Positions 23,070 through 34,731 of a stretch of 64,000 nucleotides of DNA are shown here, piece by piece; the first letter of the stretch is position 1, and each line of letters starts with the position of its first letter. The stretch lies in the NCBI RefSeq assembly GCF_023278565.1, contig NC_064679.1:434001-498000 (forward strand), given 5' to 3'. The notes under the pieces are model-generated. The model did no database searches. It saw only the letters and a list, made by a program, of their open reading frames with translations, and was not told the origin of the DNA. The position numbers were made by a program, and so were the translations under genes. This stretch comes from Colletotrichum lupini (Eukaryota > Ascomycota > Sordariomycetes > Glomerellales > Glomerellaceae).

Positions 23070-24240
23070 GTTGGGCAATCTGGCTAGTGGCTAGCCGTCT
23101 GTGTCGTGAGAAAGTGGGAAAAGGCCTCGGGGAGGTAGATGGTCCGGTTTGGAAGAGGCCGCCGAGTGATGGCAAGGGATGGAGGTTGAATAGAAGTTGA
23201 CGAGGAGGTCGAGACAGAGGAGACGGGTAGCTACTAGCAGCTTTTCGTAGGGCAGAACATGTGGGAAGAGTCAAAGTGGTGTGTGGTTGAAAAGATCAAG
23301 TGAATGTGTTCTGGGTTGAGAGGTTTCTCCGTTGTCAAGGCGAGGGAGAGGAACCGAAGGCGAGGTGACGTTGTTCGTTTGTAACAAAGTACCTCTTGCT
23401 GAGAAAAAGCGCCTACAAAAGGACGGGATGGTGGATGAACAGACGGAGGGGTGTGTGTTTGTGGCTGAGGTAAAATGTGGGAGAGCAGTGAGAGGTGATT
23501 GGATTGATGCTTGTCTCAGACACAGCCGTAGGTGAAATGTGAATGAGGATTCCTTTAGGTCAGGTAAGAAAAGTGAGGATGTGTGTAAAGGACTGGAAGA
23601 TGAGGCGAGGGAGAATTTGGAAATAAAGAGCTGCCGGGAGCTGTGCAATTGTAGTTGTTGCTGTGGCTGCTGCTGCTGCTGCTTGCTGTTGTGTTGCTGG
23701 GAGCTGCGCAAAATGTACCGTCAGCTTTGAGCTTTTTTATTTTCTTGGTTAATCAAGTGCTGGTCCTTGTCCCCGGACCAGCCAGAGCCTGAGCCTTGCG
23801 TAATGTAAAATAGCACTGGCTGACACTGGGCTGGGCGGAGGCGCATGCGTCAGGGAAAACACAGAAAACGGTTGGGCCAGTGAGCGATGCAGCTGCGAGG
23901 AATCGATCGGGGTGTGTGGAGGGGGAAAAGGGAACAGTGGAAACAGAAGAAGTGAGGGTAATATGACGGGTACGGAGAGTGTTGTTTGTGTCTGTACAGA
24001 GAGTATCGTGAAGTGTTTGTCTTCTTCTCCTTCTTCTGTCTTCTCCGCGATGTTTCGGCATGCAACGTTTTCTCGAGAATATTCCAAAGTGGGGTGGGAA
24101 TGCCGCTCTCTCGGTCTTTTTTTCTCAAACTTTTTTCTTCTCTCACCCTCAACCCTGGGCGAAAAAAGTCACGATGAGAGGGTGGGATTGGACGGGATGG
24201 GATGGGATAGGACAGGACGGGGATTGTACTTTAGTGCGAG
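23070..24240 (-). promoter_or_regulatory. Probable long pyrimidine-rich leader/promoter of the TPS3-like gene, with upstream ATGs
   Basis: Read on the minus strand, this 1.2 kb is C/T-rich. It contains a CAG/CAA trinucleotide tract near 23640-23700. Two out-of-frame open frames begin upstream of the TPS3 start: ATG at 23711 (146 codons, stop at 23271) and ATG at 23274, whose frame runs past the true start codon. If transcription starts upstream of them, they would be inhibitory uORFs. The start site is unknown. Confidence 0.4.
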
Positions 24241-24650
24241 TTTAAGGTGAGGGCGAAGTGGATGTGGTGTGGGCGTGGTGGATGTTGAAATTTGACTGGA
24301 CTGTCACTGACCGGGAGAGCTGCAAGTGTGAAAATGTGGATGGAGCAGCGGGATTGGCCCGGAGGGAATTGGACGGACTCGACTGGGGTGAAGGCTGATG
24401 ATGATGGGCTGGTGGATGGTCCAGGGATGTGGAAGCTCTCGGGATGGATTGCAACTGCAAGAGCCTGGAGAGCACGGGAAGTGGAATTGTGAGGAGGAAA
24501 TGATGAAAACCGTCTCCTTGCTGTGTACTAAAGGCATGGGCTGGGGCATGACGGACTGCAATGAAGCAAGCGTAGTTTTTGAAGGTGACGCCATTCGCGG
24601 AACGGCCCAGCCCACTCACTTATTCTCTCATTCACTCACTCATCCGATTT

Positions 24651-24673
24651 TCTCTCTCTCTCTCTTTCTCTCT
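24651..24673. repeat. CT microsatellite
   Basis: Nearly pure TC dinucleotide run with one extra TT, in the gene-free region upstream of the TPS3-like gene. Confidence 0.85.
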
Positions 24674-24715
24674 AGCCCTCTTACTCTTAGATAACCGGCT
24701 GTTTGAGGCCACGAG

Positions 24716-24789
24716 TGAGATGAGAGAGCGAGGTAGAAAGTGAGAATGAGATGAGGGTGAGGATGAGGTTGAGGATGAGAGTGAGAGAT
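24716..24789. repeat. Degenerate GATGAG/GA-rich tract
   Basis: About 74 bp of purine-rich sequence built from GATGAG, GTGAG and GAGAG units, just downstream of the CT microsatellite. Together they form a polypyrimidine/polypurine pair in opposite orientation, able in principle to form an imperfect hairpin or triplex. Confidence 0.7.
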
Positions 24790-27700
24790 AAATCTTGCCG
24801 GGAAAGGAAAGAACAAAACAACAAAGGTGGACGGACGGGAAGCAACTGCCAACGGGCGAGGAACGTCACTGACGTAATGAGGAAACCGAGCTACGTACCC
24901 TGGACTCCTAAGCCTTGAGCCTTGAGGCGACGAATGCGAGTGGGAGCTAACGCAGTGCACGGAGACGTACCGTCGACAAGTCGAGACTGCGCAAAACGAG
25001 GCTAATGCACGCCGTCTACCAAGACGGAACCGGAGAGATACTCAGAGTCGATGTGTACCTCTTCGTATTGCGGGATAAGTGCTGGACAAGAGAGAGCCTG
25101 GAGAGGCAGCTGCAAGATGAGATGCAGCGGGCAAGGTAGACGGGACCTCGAGCCTAGAGATAGAAAAGAGGCTGCCGCTAGCCAGAGAAGCTACCTTGAT
25201 TCGAACCGGCTATGCGCTCCCTGCGATTGGTAGGTATTCGTATGGTAGATTGTACTTTGGGTAGCTCGTCCGTAGCTTTGGTTGGATTTTGTTGGCCTTT
25301 GAGGCTTGCGTGGTGGTTGTGGCGGTGGTGCTATGTCGAGAATCCCGTTGGACCTGTCTTTTTTTGATTCTTTGAGGAGATAGGATTGTAGATTATTCCC
25401 CCTGATTTTCTAATCTGAATATGTTTCGCGTTTCGGGTCTGGTCATCAGCGTCCTTCGACTTTTTCTTCGCGGCGTCAAATGTCGTTTTAAGTTGGGCGC
25501 CCGGGGTAGGGTGTTCCACGTCGCAACAGCGATGCACCCTCGACACTGGAGACCGGGTGAACGGCTAGGTAGACGGGGGGAGCTCGACTTCGAGCGAGGG
25601 AGGGGTGGGATTGGGAAGTGTGGATGGGTTGGGTTCAATGGGTTGGCCAGCTGCAGCCCTGGCAGTCGACAACTGAACGCACGTGTGGAATGCGACAGAC
25701 CCGACGGGCCCACGACGGAGCAGACGTCCGGGAGAGTGGACGGCGATGTTCAGAGAAGGGCGACGAAGATGATGAAGTGGACGACGATGAGGCCAAAGAC
25801 TGGAGAAGATGGAGGGACGCTGAAGTTTGGCGGTAATGCTGACGACGATGCTGAGTTGTGGTGGATAGCTTCAGGAGGTTTTGTTCCGCCAGAGGATCCA
25901 ACTACACGGAGTATTTTGGTTTGCAGATGTTCGATGAATTTTGAGCTCCAGAAGGTGACGGAGATGGCCCAGGGTAAATCAAGGAAGAGCCGAGAAGACC
26001 AAAGAGCTAGTGTGGGGAACGAGAGGACGAGGGACGGGAAGGGAATCGAAGATCGGGATGGCAGGAGACTTTTAACTAGTCACACCCTCACGGCTCGGGG
26101 GTGATACTGCGTGGAAGATGGAAGAGCATGATTGAAGAATCCAAGGGAACTCAGTGATCTTGTCCCATTTTCCATGTCTGTCCTGTTCTGCCCGTCCCTC
26201 CTCCACATCGCTGAGTGTGAGAGATGCCTCTTTCATCCTACCCTAACCACCCCCCCTCGAGATAGCATGCAACACCATGCCACGCCATGCAACGGACATT
26301 TTCTACGGTTCCAGAGCGAGCGGGCGATGGGGCCCAGGCCAGCCGCCGTCTCGTCTGGGAAAAGCTCAATGTGAGAAATGCAACGTCTCTCCTTCTCGGT
26401 GAGGCCTCTCCTTATCCGCGTCTACTAGGTAAAGAGGAGGAAGTACAACTGTGTACATTGAAGTTGGTGTTGCCCATCACTTGTTGCTGTTGTAGTCTGA
26501 CAACTTGACAAGCATGTTTCCCACCAGAATAGAAAGGAAGCTTGTCGCCGTTGGTGTATCATCCCCGAGCAACACGACCGAAACAGAATCCTACCTCATG
26601 CGGGAAGAATTGGAAGAAGCCAGGTGCCGCGATGGCTACTACCGGAACGGATTCGCGGTACGAACATCACCACCCTAGCTAGACCTTTGTCTTACTCCGT
26701 CCAGTACGTATCCGCAGAGACACCTCGGTTTCCGTGCCGCTGTGACTTTTCAGAATCTTGGGGCTGACAGGGATGGTGATGCTGCCCATCTTCCCTGGTC
26801 AGTGGTCCCAAGGCAGCGTCAGGGATCCTTCGGGAATGACTGGACGGAAGCCACAGCGCCGCAAAAAGACTGGCCAGTTTCGACAGCCATGTTCCTCATT
26901 TACAGGCACCTAGCGAACCACCAAAGGCTGCTCCGTAGCTGACCGGACGACCGAAAGGTTTTCTTATTACCCCAGGGTTCAAGACATTGAGACACGGTGG
27001 CGTGCCAATGATTGAAGAAAGCCAAAGCTGGGAAGCGCAAAAGACAAAAAGGCAAATATGACTGATGATGGACTAATGATGTGTCGTTCCCTCAAGGCCG
27101 ACAGGAGCCGTGAGTATGACCTTTATCGTCCATCATCAGCCGGGACTCACAGCATCACACTGCGAATGGTCGGATTCTCTCATTTGTGACTAAAAGAACT
27201 CCCTTTGGTCAAGCTTTCGGTCTGAAATTCCAACATGTCAGACCAGGACTGGCCGGCCTGGACTGTGCTCACTCAAGCACGCACTCGCTCATTCACTCCC
27301 ATCATGAACAGCACGAGCCAGTAGGAAGATGATGCGCTTCGTGACCCTGGGTTGGGTCTGCTGATTTCATGTTACCATCAAGATTGTCGAGACAAGCCCG
27401 CTTGCACCCCTTCTTACCTCGTTCAGTCCGCCTCATTCAAGCTGAAGGGGCATGAACTGAGACTCATGTCATGGACGCTCTTTTCAACAGTGTTTCTTGC
27501 CTCTCTCTCACCCCTCCTGTCACGTCAATCAACCAAGTGCAACGCGCCAACAAGCCACTGCTATTTGGTGAGGTACACTTGCTAGATTGGCACAAACGGG
27601 GAGCGGAAGGGGCCCCTTTCGTGGGAAATGGAGACGAAAATACAATCATGCGTCGGCCGTGGCTGCTACAAGAAACATCCGGAAAGCATCACATCTGGTC

Positions 27701-28012
27701 TGGCAACATCACGTAGTCTTTCGCTTCTGACGTCTCTCTCACATCTTCGTCCAGTCTCTATCATCGCAGCCCCCTCTTCTTCTTGACCTTCACCTTGACT
27801 CCTCTTTTCTCCTTTGGGTTCGAATGAGGGGGAAACAAAAGACAAACACTAACACTAAACAATACCACCACCACCATCATAGCCATCACTACGACCACCT
27901 TGTTCATCTTTCTTCAGCAGCAGCTCCAACAAATCATCACTGCCAGCCAGCCACCACATCGCCGCTTAGTTTTGCCCGACGAGATTCGGCACGAGCATCG
28001 ATCACCACCACC

Positions 28013-28637
28013 ATGGCCATCACCAGGTCCTCCAATAGCTCGGCGATACCACCGAGCGAGGACGTTCCCTTCCCTGAGAGCGTTGCCGCCCACCACCCTG
28101 GCGCGCAGACAAGCGTCGTTCTACAGTACAGCACGCCTGCACATCAACATCGACGCCGCATATGCACCTCGTGCGACCCCAGCACAGCCCGATATTCAGA
28201 GATAACCTGGTGCTTCGCCTTACGACGAACAAAACCCTTTGGATTGACGATACGCCACCCTGGGTAACCCATCCACTCGCCGCCCATCGCGTGGCCACCC
28301 TTTGACCATACGTCTAAGCACGCCTCGCTGACGAAATCCTCAAAGCTGAGATGAATGATTTTCCGGGCGGCTGTTTGTCGCCTGCAGCGCCTCTGATAGA
28401 CAACTTTGAGATCTTGTCATCGTCGCGGAGCATTACGTTATTGATCCATCTGCCGTCAAGGAAGACTCCCTCGTACCACCGCCAGAGAGCTTCAACAAAC
28501 ATTACTACGGGCCACGAACTAACATCGCATATTCCCCGGCAATGGTAATCCGAGAGCTTGTCCCCAGGCCTCCGTTGCCCACGTTAGACCTGGTGCAACG
28601 CGGAACCCCAAACTCAATCCATCATGCAAGCTCTTAA
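28013..28637 (+). CDS. Unresolved candidate coding locus (unannotated or decayed gene)
   Basis: A C/T-rich leader is followed by an ATG in good context (CACCATGG, 28013) and by several coding-like stretches on the plus strand in different frames. MAITRSSNSS... opens from 28013. A frame through 28112-28205 contains LHINIDAAYAPRATPAQP. A frame starting at ATG 28162 contains FRDNLVLRLTTNKTLWIDD and stops at 28305. Another open at 28410-28637 contains VIDPSAVKEDSLVPPP and YYGPRTNIAYSPAMVIRELV, stop TAA. Third positions are C/G-rich as in real genes here. A GTAACC donor after TGG at 28264 could link two segments, but I could not make one intron set that joins them in phase. The opposite strand also shows coding-like stretches (28120-28500). 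I recognise no family. Real gene with short exons, sequencing frameshift or pseudogene are all possible. Confidence 0.25.
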
Positions 28638-31600
28638 TTCCACCATTTTAGGCTCTCAAGCAATGCCTGGTTGGTGTCGCCCAGTGTTGGGAGAGCTCTA
28701 CAACAAGCTAACAAAAGACAGCTTGGGACCAGCAGAGTCTTGATTGAAGCTTGTGCAGTTTGACCGAGCGGCCAAAGCAACCTTCCAAACATTTTTCTTC
28801 TTCTTTGGCTCGCATGTCATGCTTCTACACCTTGGGTGGAATCTCTGGCTCTAGCCGGGTCCCTGGTCCCTGTGGAGTTGGGCTCGCGTTCCACGTTTTT
28901 GTCTTCTTCTTTTCTCCTGCCTTTCTCCCCCTCTGTTTCTTCAACGCTCAAGACTTTTAATGGACCACTCTGATATGGAGCAGCTTGTTCATGTGACAGG
29001 AGGCCCCCCTTGAAACTAAAAAGGGACTCGGGGAGAGCCCCAACTTTGTCTCCATCTTCAAAGATCTAGTCAATCACCCGGCCAGTTCGGCCCAGCTTCC
29101 CATCCACCTTCATCCACCGAAGCGGGTGTGGCTCAACAGTGCCCACTTCGATCTTGAGGTTCGGAGAGACCACGGCGCGGGGAAACTTCGCTCTGGGTTT
29201 TCGGGTTCCGTCAGGATGCGTCTTATGAAGAAATTCCACAGGAACCCATGTCTACCCTCTACAGGCCCTATCATCGTTCAGGCTATCGCCCACTCTCACA
29301 GTCATCCTTATTCCATAGTAGAAGCATGTGCTTCCTGCAACAGTCCCAAAGGAGCGACTCGCCAGCAGATATCCAGGCAAGCCGTAACCTCGTCTGCCCC
29401 AACAAGGCGGAGACGGCGAGGGCCCGACAGCCTAGAGCACCGAGAGGTCCGAACCTGAACCAGGACGCGTGTTGCTACAAGTCTGGGCTATCGTGCAGCG
29501 CACCTGGGGTCCTGTACTGGTGTGTTGACTTATCATTTACCTCCACGAATTCTTTGGAGGCCTCGGGAAATGGTTGAGGAGCGACATTGGCCCCCTTGTT
29601 CCTGCTTACCATTCTTCACGATGCAGCCACAACCAAAGCGCGATATTACTGAGCCTTGGTCCCTGGAGTTGTTAGTCCACACATTCACAACAGTGCCATT
29701 CGCGTTGGGCAATATGCCATTGCCAAGGGTCGACGCACTCGCAGGCCTTTCACTGCAACGCCGATCGGCAACTAGTACGGCAATATAAGCTCGGCTGTGA
29801 GTCTCTCCTATCGCTAACCGCTTTGCTTGTTAATGTTTGGGTTGGGCACCAGAACCAAATATCACCAAGTAAGAAATGCCTCAACAGCGGCCGTTCAGCC
29901 GAAGTGGCTGTGACTCTGAGAGTTGTAGCGGCCCAATCAACCTCGGGGCGAAAGAACTGGTTTCGAACATGAAGTCTTCCCTCCAGTCAAAGCTTTCATG
30001 TCAACCTCGTGGCATCCCACAACACAATCCACAGGAGAAATCCACAGCTTAATTCACTTCAACTCCAAATCGATGTCCCATCCTTCCCCACACAATGAGA
30101 CCCCAGTCCAAACGACATGTTCCCCTCACATCAACCGCAGCCGCTATGCACCCCATTTCTGTTCTATTCCTTCGATCTAAACTTCTCAAGTCTTCCTGGA
30201 CACCCTCATTGATACTACATCGCCGACCACTTCGATAGCACGCGCCGGTATATCCCGATGGTGCAGTGGACACTCAGTCCTCCTTGGTTCTATAGGCTGA
30301 ATGCAAGACGGCAGAGAATCATCCCTTCGGCGCCCAGCGCGTCTCAGAATCAACTTGATCGAACAAGGCGCCGCTGAGTTGACTGAGAACAGCTAGTCGA
30401 TTGCTCGACTGTCCGCCACATCATGCCTCTCCTCTCTAGGCGCCAACCGCAAACCAGCCGCTTGGCATATGCCCCCTTGTCTAGACACGGAAAAAGAAAC
30501 ATCATATATGATAGAATTTCCCCGCCCATCTCGTTCGAAGCCACTCCCAGGCCCTGGGCTCGAAGTACAGGTCAGCCGGATCTTGGTCACTCCGTGTCAA
30601 GTCGGTCCAACAAGGAACATTTGAATCCCTCCCCGATGTTCCAGGATCACCCGTTTGACACTCTGTCCGGATTTTGTCAGTGTTCAGAGGTCAAGCTGAG
30701 GATTGAAGATTCAAGCACTAGTAATGCACCTCCATTAGCGCTCGGCCGGTCAGGCAAAGCACCAAACGCCCCGGTTCGACTCGGTGACGGCGCTGCCTGG
30801 CCTCACTCGATACTTTTACTAGGGGCGGCCCGGCCCTGTAGTTCCGCCATAGCACTGGGTAAGGTAGCCACGAAATAGTGTGCACTTCCATGCACCGCCG
30901 ATGGGATGCCATTATGCTCATGCCAGAACGAACCGATGGGATAGCCCAGATGCACATCCCATCAGCACACCAGCGGCACGGGATTTCTAGCCCAATCTGG
31001 ATTTCAGATGGTCACGTTTGCCCATGGTGCGGAGAAGGACGTAAGGCAGTACATATTCTTTCTTTAGGCTACATGATAAGCTGTTGTTGGGGAAGAGGGA
31101 CGGGCCAAAGATGGAACGATCGGGTTTGACGGACTAATGCCAAGGGCCCATCGCAGAGGTGCAATCGCATGCAGGCCGCGACGACGTGCAGCAGAGCATT
31201 CTCACTCTAGAAGGGATCTTCGGTACGCCTGTTCGTGCTGTCGCTTTCGTTCAGCCTCCTTCTGCCTACACAGATATTTAGGTGTTTGCTGATTGGTGCC
31301 ATGGGATACCATGCTTAGAGACTACAGTATGCAGGGCATCCAATCCCATGGCTCGCTCAACCACAGGTACACATGGCGAATAGCACGTCTATCTCCATTC
31401 CCGACTTCGAAATTGACGAGGTCTGAGGGATGTTAGGATGTAGCAACAAGTCATTGCTGTCCTTGCGGTTGAGTGATGGCGGTTTGATTTCCGCCAGCGC
31501 ACATCCTACACGTAGATCAGTGTGGTGGGTATATGGTGATCATTGCTAATGCCTGGGCTGCATGCAAAGGCAAAACTCGTGTTGCTCAACATTCGACGAC

Positions 31601-32670
31601 AATGACACATCGGCAATACAGCACGTCTGAATCTCACGACTAACATGAGCTGTCTTGATTGTGTCCTCGATCTTGTGAAGTCACCCTATTGTGGACTTGC
31701 ACTGTATCCACGGTAAGACCGCGGCTAAGGGGAAACAACCTGATCTGATCTCCCGGCTTGTTCGGCTACAAATCATTGCCATGACTTGTTTTCCCCCGCT
31801 CCCTTTGTCCCGACTCCCGACTAAATTCCGCGATTATGCTCCGATTTCAGGTTCCCGTTAGTCCGTAAGTGGGGCCGATGACATACAGTTCGGATGGATG
31901 GAGTGGGACTGCGTTCGGTGTGGGTTGAGGCTATTCGGGAGAGGGAGTGGGATTCAAGGCTGGCTTGGATTTACAGCAAGTGTGAACTCGCTAGACGCTA
32001 TTTCATCAACAGCCATAATCAGTCTGTTTGTCGTGGTCATCCTTCAGCTAAACTATCTCTGGCCTACGCCTGTAGCACGAGATGATGATGCTAACATGGA
32101 GGTGCTTTAGGTGCTCTATCCTGAGGTACATAGTCCAAGATGGAGACGAGAGAACGGCAACCATACAGGGACTATTATATATAATATCAAGCTGCAATAG
32201 GTTTAATTCTGGGGGAAATACTATTCAGGCACATAATTAAATCAGATGCATTGCCTTCATGTCTTCATCAATGGCTGGCAATCGCCAACGAGATACCACC
32301 GAGGTTCTGCCTCTCAATCATAGTACTGCACCGAGAAACAGAAATCAGCACTTGACATAATTGAAGAGATAGGGAAAAGCAAAAAAGAGTTCACCACCGG
32401 TGTGGCTACATCTCTTGGTGCTCATGCTGGGATTCGAACTCGGGTACTCGTATGCGCTAAGCCTGTCGTCGAGTAGGCTGGTTGGCGATTTTAATTGTTG
32501 ACCATGAACCACTCCACCACCCAGCCAGTTTGACCTGACCCGTCGACCTAGACGGGCGCCTGCTGGCTGGTGACGGGAATGGAGTTGAGGGGGGGTATAT
32601 ACCTTCAGACGGGAATATACTAGGCAAGAACGGAATACTCATACATTTAGGTTCGGAATACCCACTACGT
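28638..32670. other. Gene-free stretch
   Basis: About 4 kb with no supported gene; open frames are short and without domain features. The only recognisable structure is a tRNA-like repeat at 32405-32520. The 3' end of the O-methyltransferase gene marks the right border. Confidence 0.45.
32405..32520 (-). repeat. tRNA-like / possible SINE-type element
   Basis: On the minus strand an A-box-like sequence (TGGTGGAGTGG, starting near 32518) is followed about 75 nt later by a B-box-like sequence GAGTTCGAATCCC (32441-32429). No acceptor stem or intact T-stem pairs (two of five T-stem pairs fail), so this is not a functional tRNA. Internal pol III promoter boxes without a folding tRNA are typical of tRNA-derived SINEs or tRNA pseudogenes. 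The 3' flank continues into CACACCGGTGGTG and a T-rich stretch with a TTTTTT run, a possible pol III terminator, near 32385. Confidence 0.35.
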
Positions 32671-34120
32671 CTATCTCGAGACTTCAATGATGCTATGCAC
32701 AGCAGACTTCAACCTCCAAATATTGACAACACGTAATCCAACCGAGGTAATAAGCTCCCTCCACTGATCCTCTGTCCGCTCTTGACCGGCGACCATGGCC
32801 ATCATCTGGATATCGAAGGCGGTTGTCTGCGGATGTGCTAGAGCCGTTTCGACAATGTTATCGTGGATGAGTAACTTGCTGAATCCGGGCGTCATGGCGT
32901 CTCTCTGAATTTCTAGAATCTTGCGGGCTGGGGCGTCGGACCAATCGTGGAGTATGGAGTGCAGTAGGTATGCTCTCGCTCCTGTCGCATGTGTGAGGGT
33001 GAGTTCTAGCCTACAGACCGGAGTAAATCAACTCACCTCTTATCGGCTGTGGTGTAAAGAAGTCGTATGAAACCCTGTGTACCCCCTCAGGCAAGAAAGC
33101 TTGTTCTACCACGGACCCTAAATCCTCGAGATACAATCGGGAGGCTGTCTCTGGGTAGAAGGAGTGGAACTTGAGTACATCGTGCCCGGTACTCCCGCCA
33201 ACATCCACAAGCAAAGGCGTCTGAGCATCATCCCCTTCCATCAGTCTCTCGACTTGGAAGATCTCTGTCCACGCAGGATGTAGCCCTGAGATTGTCTGCT
33301 GAATAGTACTAAACTGCTCTTGCTGTTTGGGGTGAGCTTGGTAGTAGGACCATAGATCGCCGTCCCACCTGTGCGCGTACTGGAAGACGGTGTAGGAGGA
33401 GTCTTGCGGATTGGTGTAGTCCGTTTTTGAAAAGTATTCTGGCATTTTGGCGTACATTGGGAGGATCGTGTCATTGCTTGAGAGTGTCAGTCCAGGGATG
33501 CTCTTCTAGAAGATGATGGAGGGAAGGTTCCCACAAGCTGTGGATTAGACTGTCGAACAATGGTGCTGTGACGGAACCTCCGAATGACGTCGGCTTGAAG
33601 ACACCTACGGAGGTTTCTTCAAGAAGATTATTCGATGCCATTAGACGTAGGAACCGATCTATATCGTTAGACATTATCAACTTTACGACATGAGAGGAAG
33701 ACTCACAGAGTAGCGCGGGATCACAAGTGCCTCCAAGAAGCTCAGCAAGCTGGCAACTCGTCATTGGCTCGCCGTTCCGAGCTTGCCATTTCTCAAAAAG
33801 TTGCAAGTCCTTCAGAATCTTCAGAGTTGCGCCAAGGGCGGGCTGTGTCTGTGTGAGAATTAATGCAGCGAGCTGAGGGAAGTTGATTGGATATGGAGTC
33901 TATCTCTTACCTGTGTCATACAGATCCTCACCAATGTCTCCCATGGAGATTCTAGGCGCGCCATTAGAGCGTATGTTCCGAGGAGTGCTTGCATGCGGTC
34001 ATCTTCACTTGCGAAAGAGGTTGAGGTTACATCTTGGATGCCCTTGAGAAACGATGCTGTTGTGAGTTTCGTACTACTCCCATCCTCCGACGCCTTTTCC
34101 CCCTCATTCTTGCTGTTCAT
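32671..34120 (-). CDS. SAM-dependent O-methyltransferase, fungal secondary-metabolite type
   Basis: Plant/fungal-type class I O-methyltransferase of 408 aa, with an N-terminal winged-helix dimerisation region followed by a Rossmann domain. Exons are 34120-33911, 33848-33707, 33658-33535, 33476-33037 and 32981-32671. An apparent frameshift near 33480 is resolved by a 58-nt intron (33534-33477) with a CTGAC branch site. It joins LIHS to FNDTILPMYAKMPEYF, the expected conserved segment. The SAM motif is LLVDVGGSTGHD (247-258) and the catalytic base is H317 in ILHDW. Family members methylate phenolic hydroxyls of polyketides or other small molecules. No polyketide or peptide synthase is in the window, so this looks like a stand-alone enzyme. 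Substrate unknown. Confidence 0.88.
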
Positions 34121-34731
34121 TGCGTAGTTGGAGGTCTCAAGTATTTAGCTTAAAGGGTTTTCTTTAGGGTCATTAGTTGAGGTTAGGAACCTATCTTCTC
34201 GTGACCGAGGCTTTTGGCTTAAAAGGGCCTATTCTAAGGTCGCCGGTAGACGGCGGTTATTTATTTTAACGCTGTGCAGATCAAACAAGTCTGCGGAGGA
34301 GATTCTTCCATTGAGTCTTGGCCATCCGGGGTGATGCTGGATGTAATGGCCCATGCTCTGGGCAAAGCAGAAAGGCAAACTTGTGTCACCATTCCAGAAA
34401 CGTAGTTTGGCTTTTGACAAACGCTTACGAAATGAACAACTGGTCTAGGTGTAGAGTTTATCTGGTACAGTTCATGTCAGATTGAGGCGAATGTGCAGTG
34501 CCCAACGACACAGTCCTGCGACGTCGAGCGGAGTGGTTCAAGATGTCTAGCAATGCAGGCCAAGGCAAAATTCGTGAGATAAGGCATGGGCAGCTTGGGA
34601 ACAAATGGGGTATATTCTCTTTTGTGTATCCGTATTCTAGTTGCCAAAAACCCATCCATGATATGCGCAAGACCACGCATTGCAACAGTTGCCCAACTTC
34701 GCGCAGCAGAGACGCGCAAAACCTTGCCCCC
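34121..34731. other. Intergenic region
   Basis: About 0.6 kb between the O-methyltransferase start and the Rsa4 stop; it should hold the methyltransferase promoter. Nothing else was recognised. Confidence 0.5.

Larger units (their letters stand above)
24241..28012. other. Gene-free stretch with simple repeats
   Basis: No convincing gene. The longest open frame (25421-26104, plus) has random composition and no domain. Two low-complexity tracts at 24651-24789 are listed separately. The last 300 bp (27720-28000) is C/T- and CA-rich and looks like a promoter and leader for whatever lies at 28.0-28.6 kb. Confidence 0.45.

Noticed and set aside
25421..26104. 227-codon plus-strand frame
   Set aside because: Random, Arg/Gly-rich composition, no domain, no splice continuation, and overlapping frames of similar quality on the other strand.
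33477..33534. Apparent frameshift/stop in the O-methyltransferase
   Set aside because: A 58-nt intron with a CTGAC branch site and AAG acceptor restores the frame exactly at a conserved segment, so the gene is intact.
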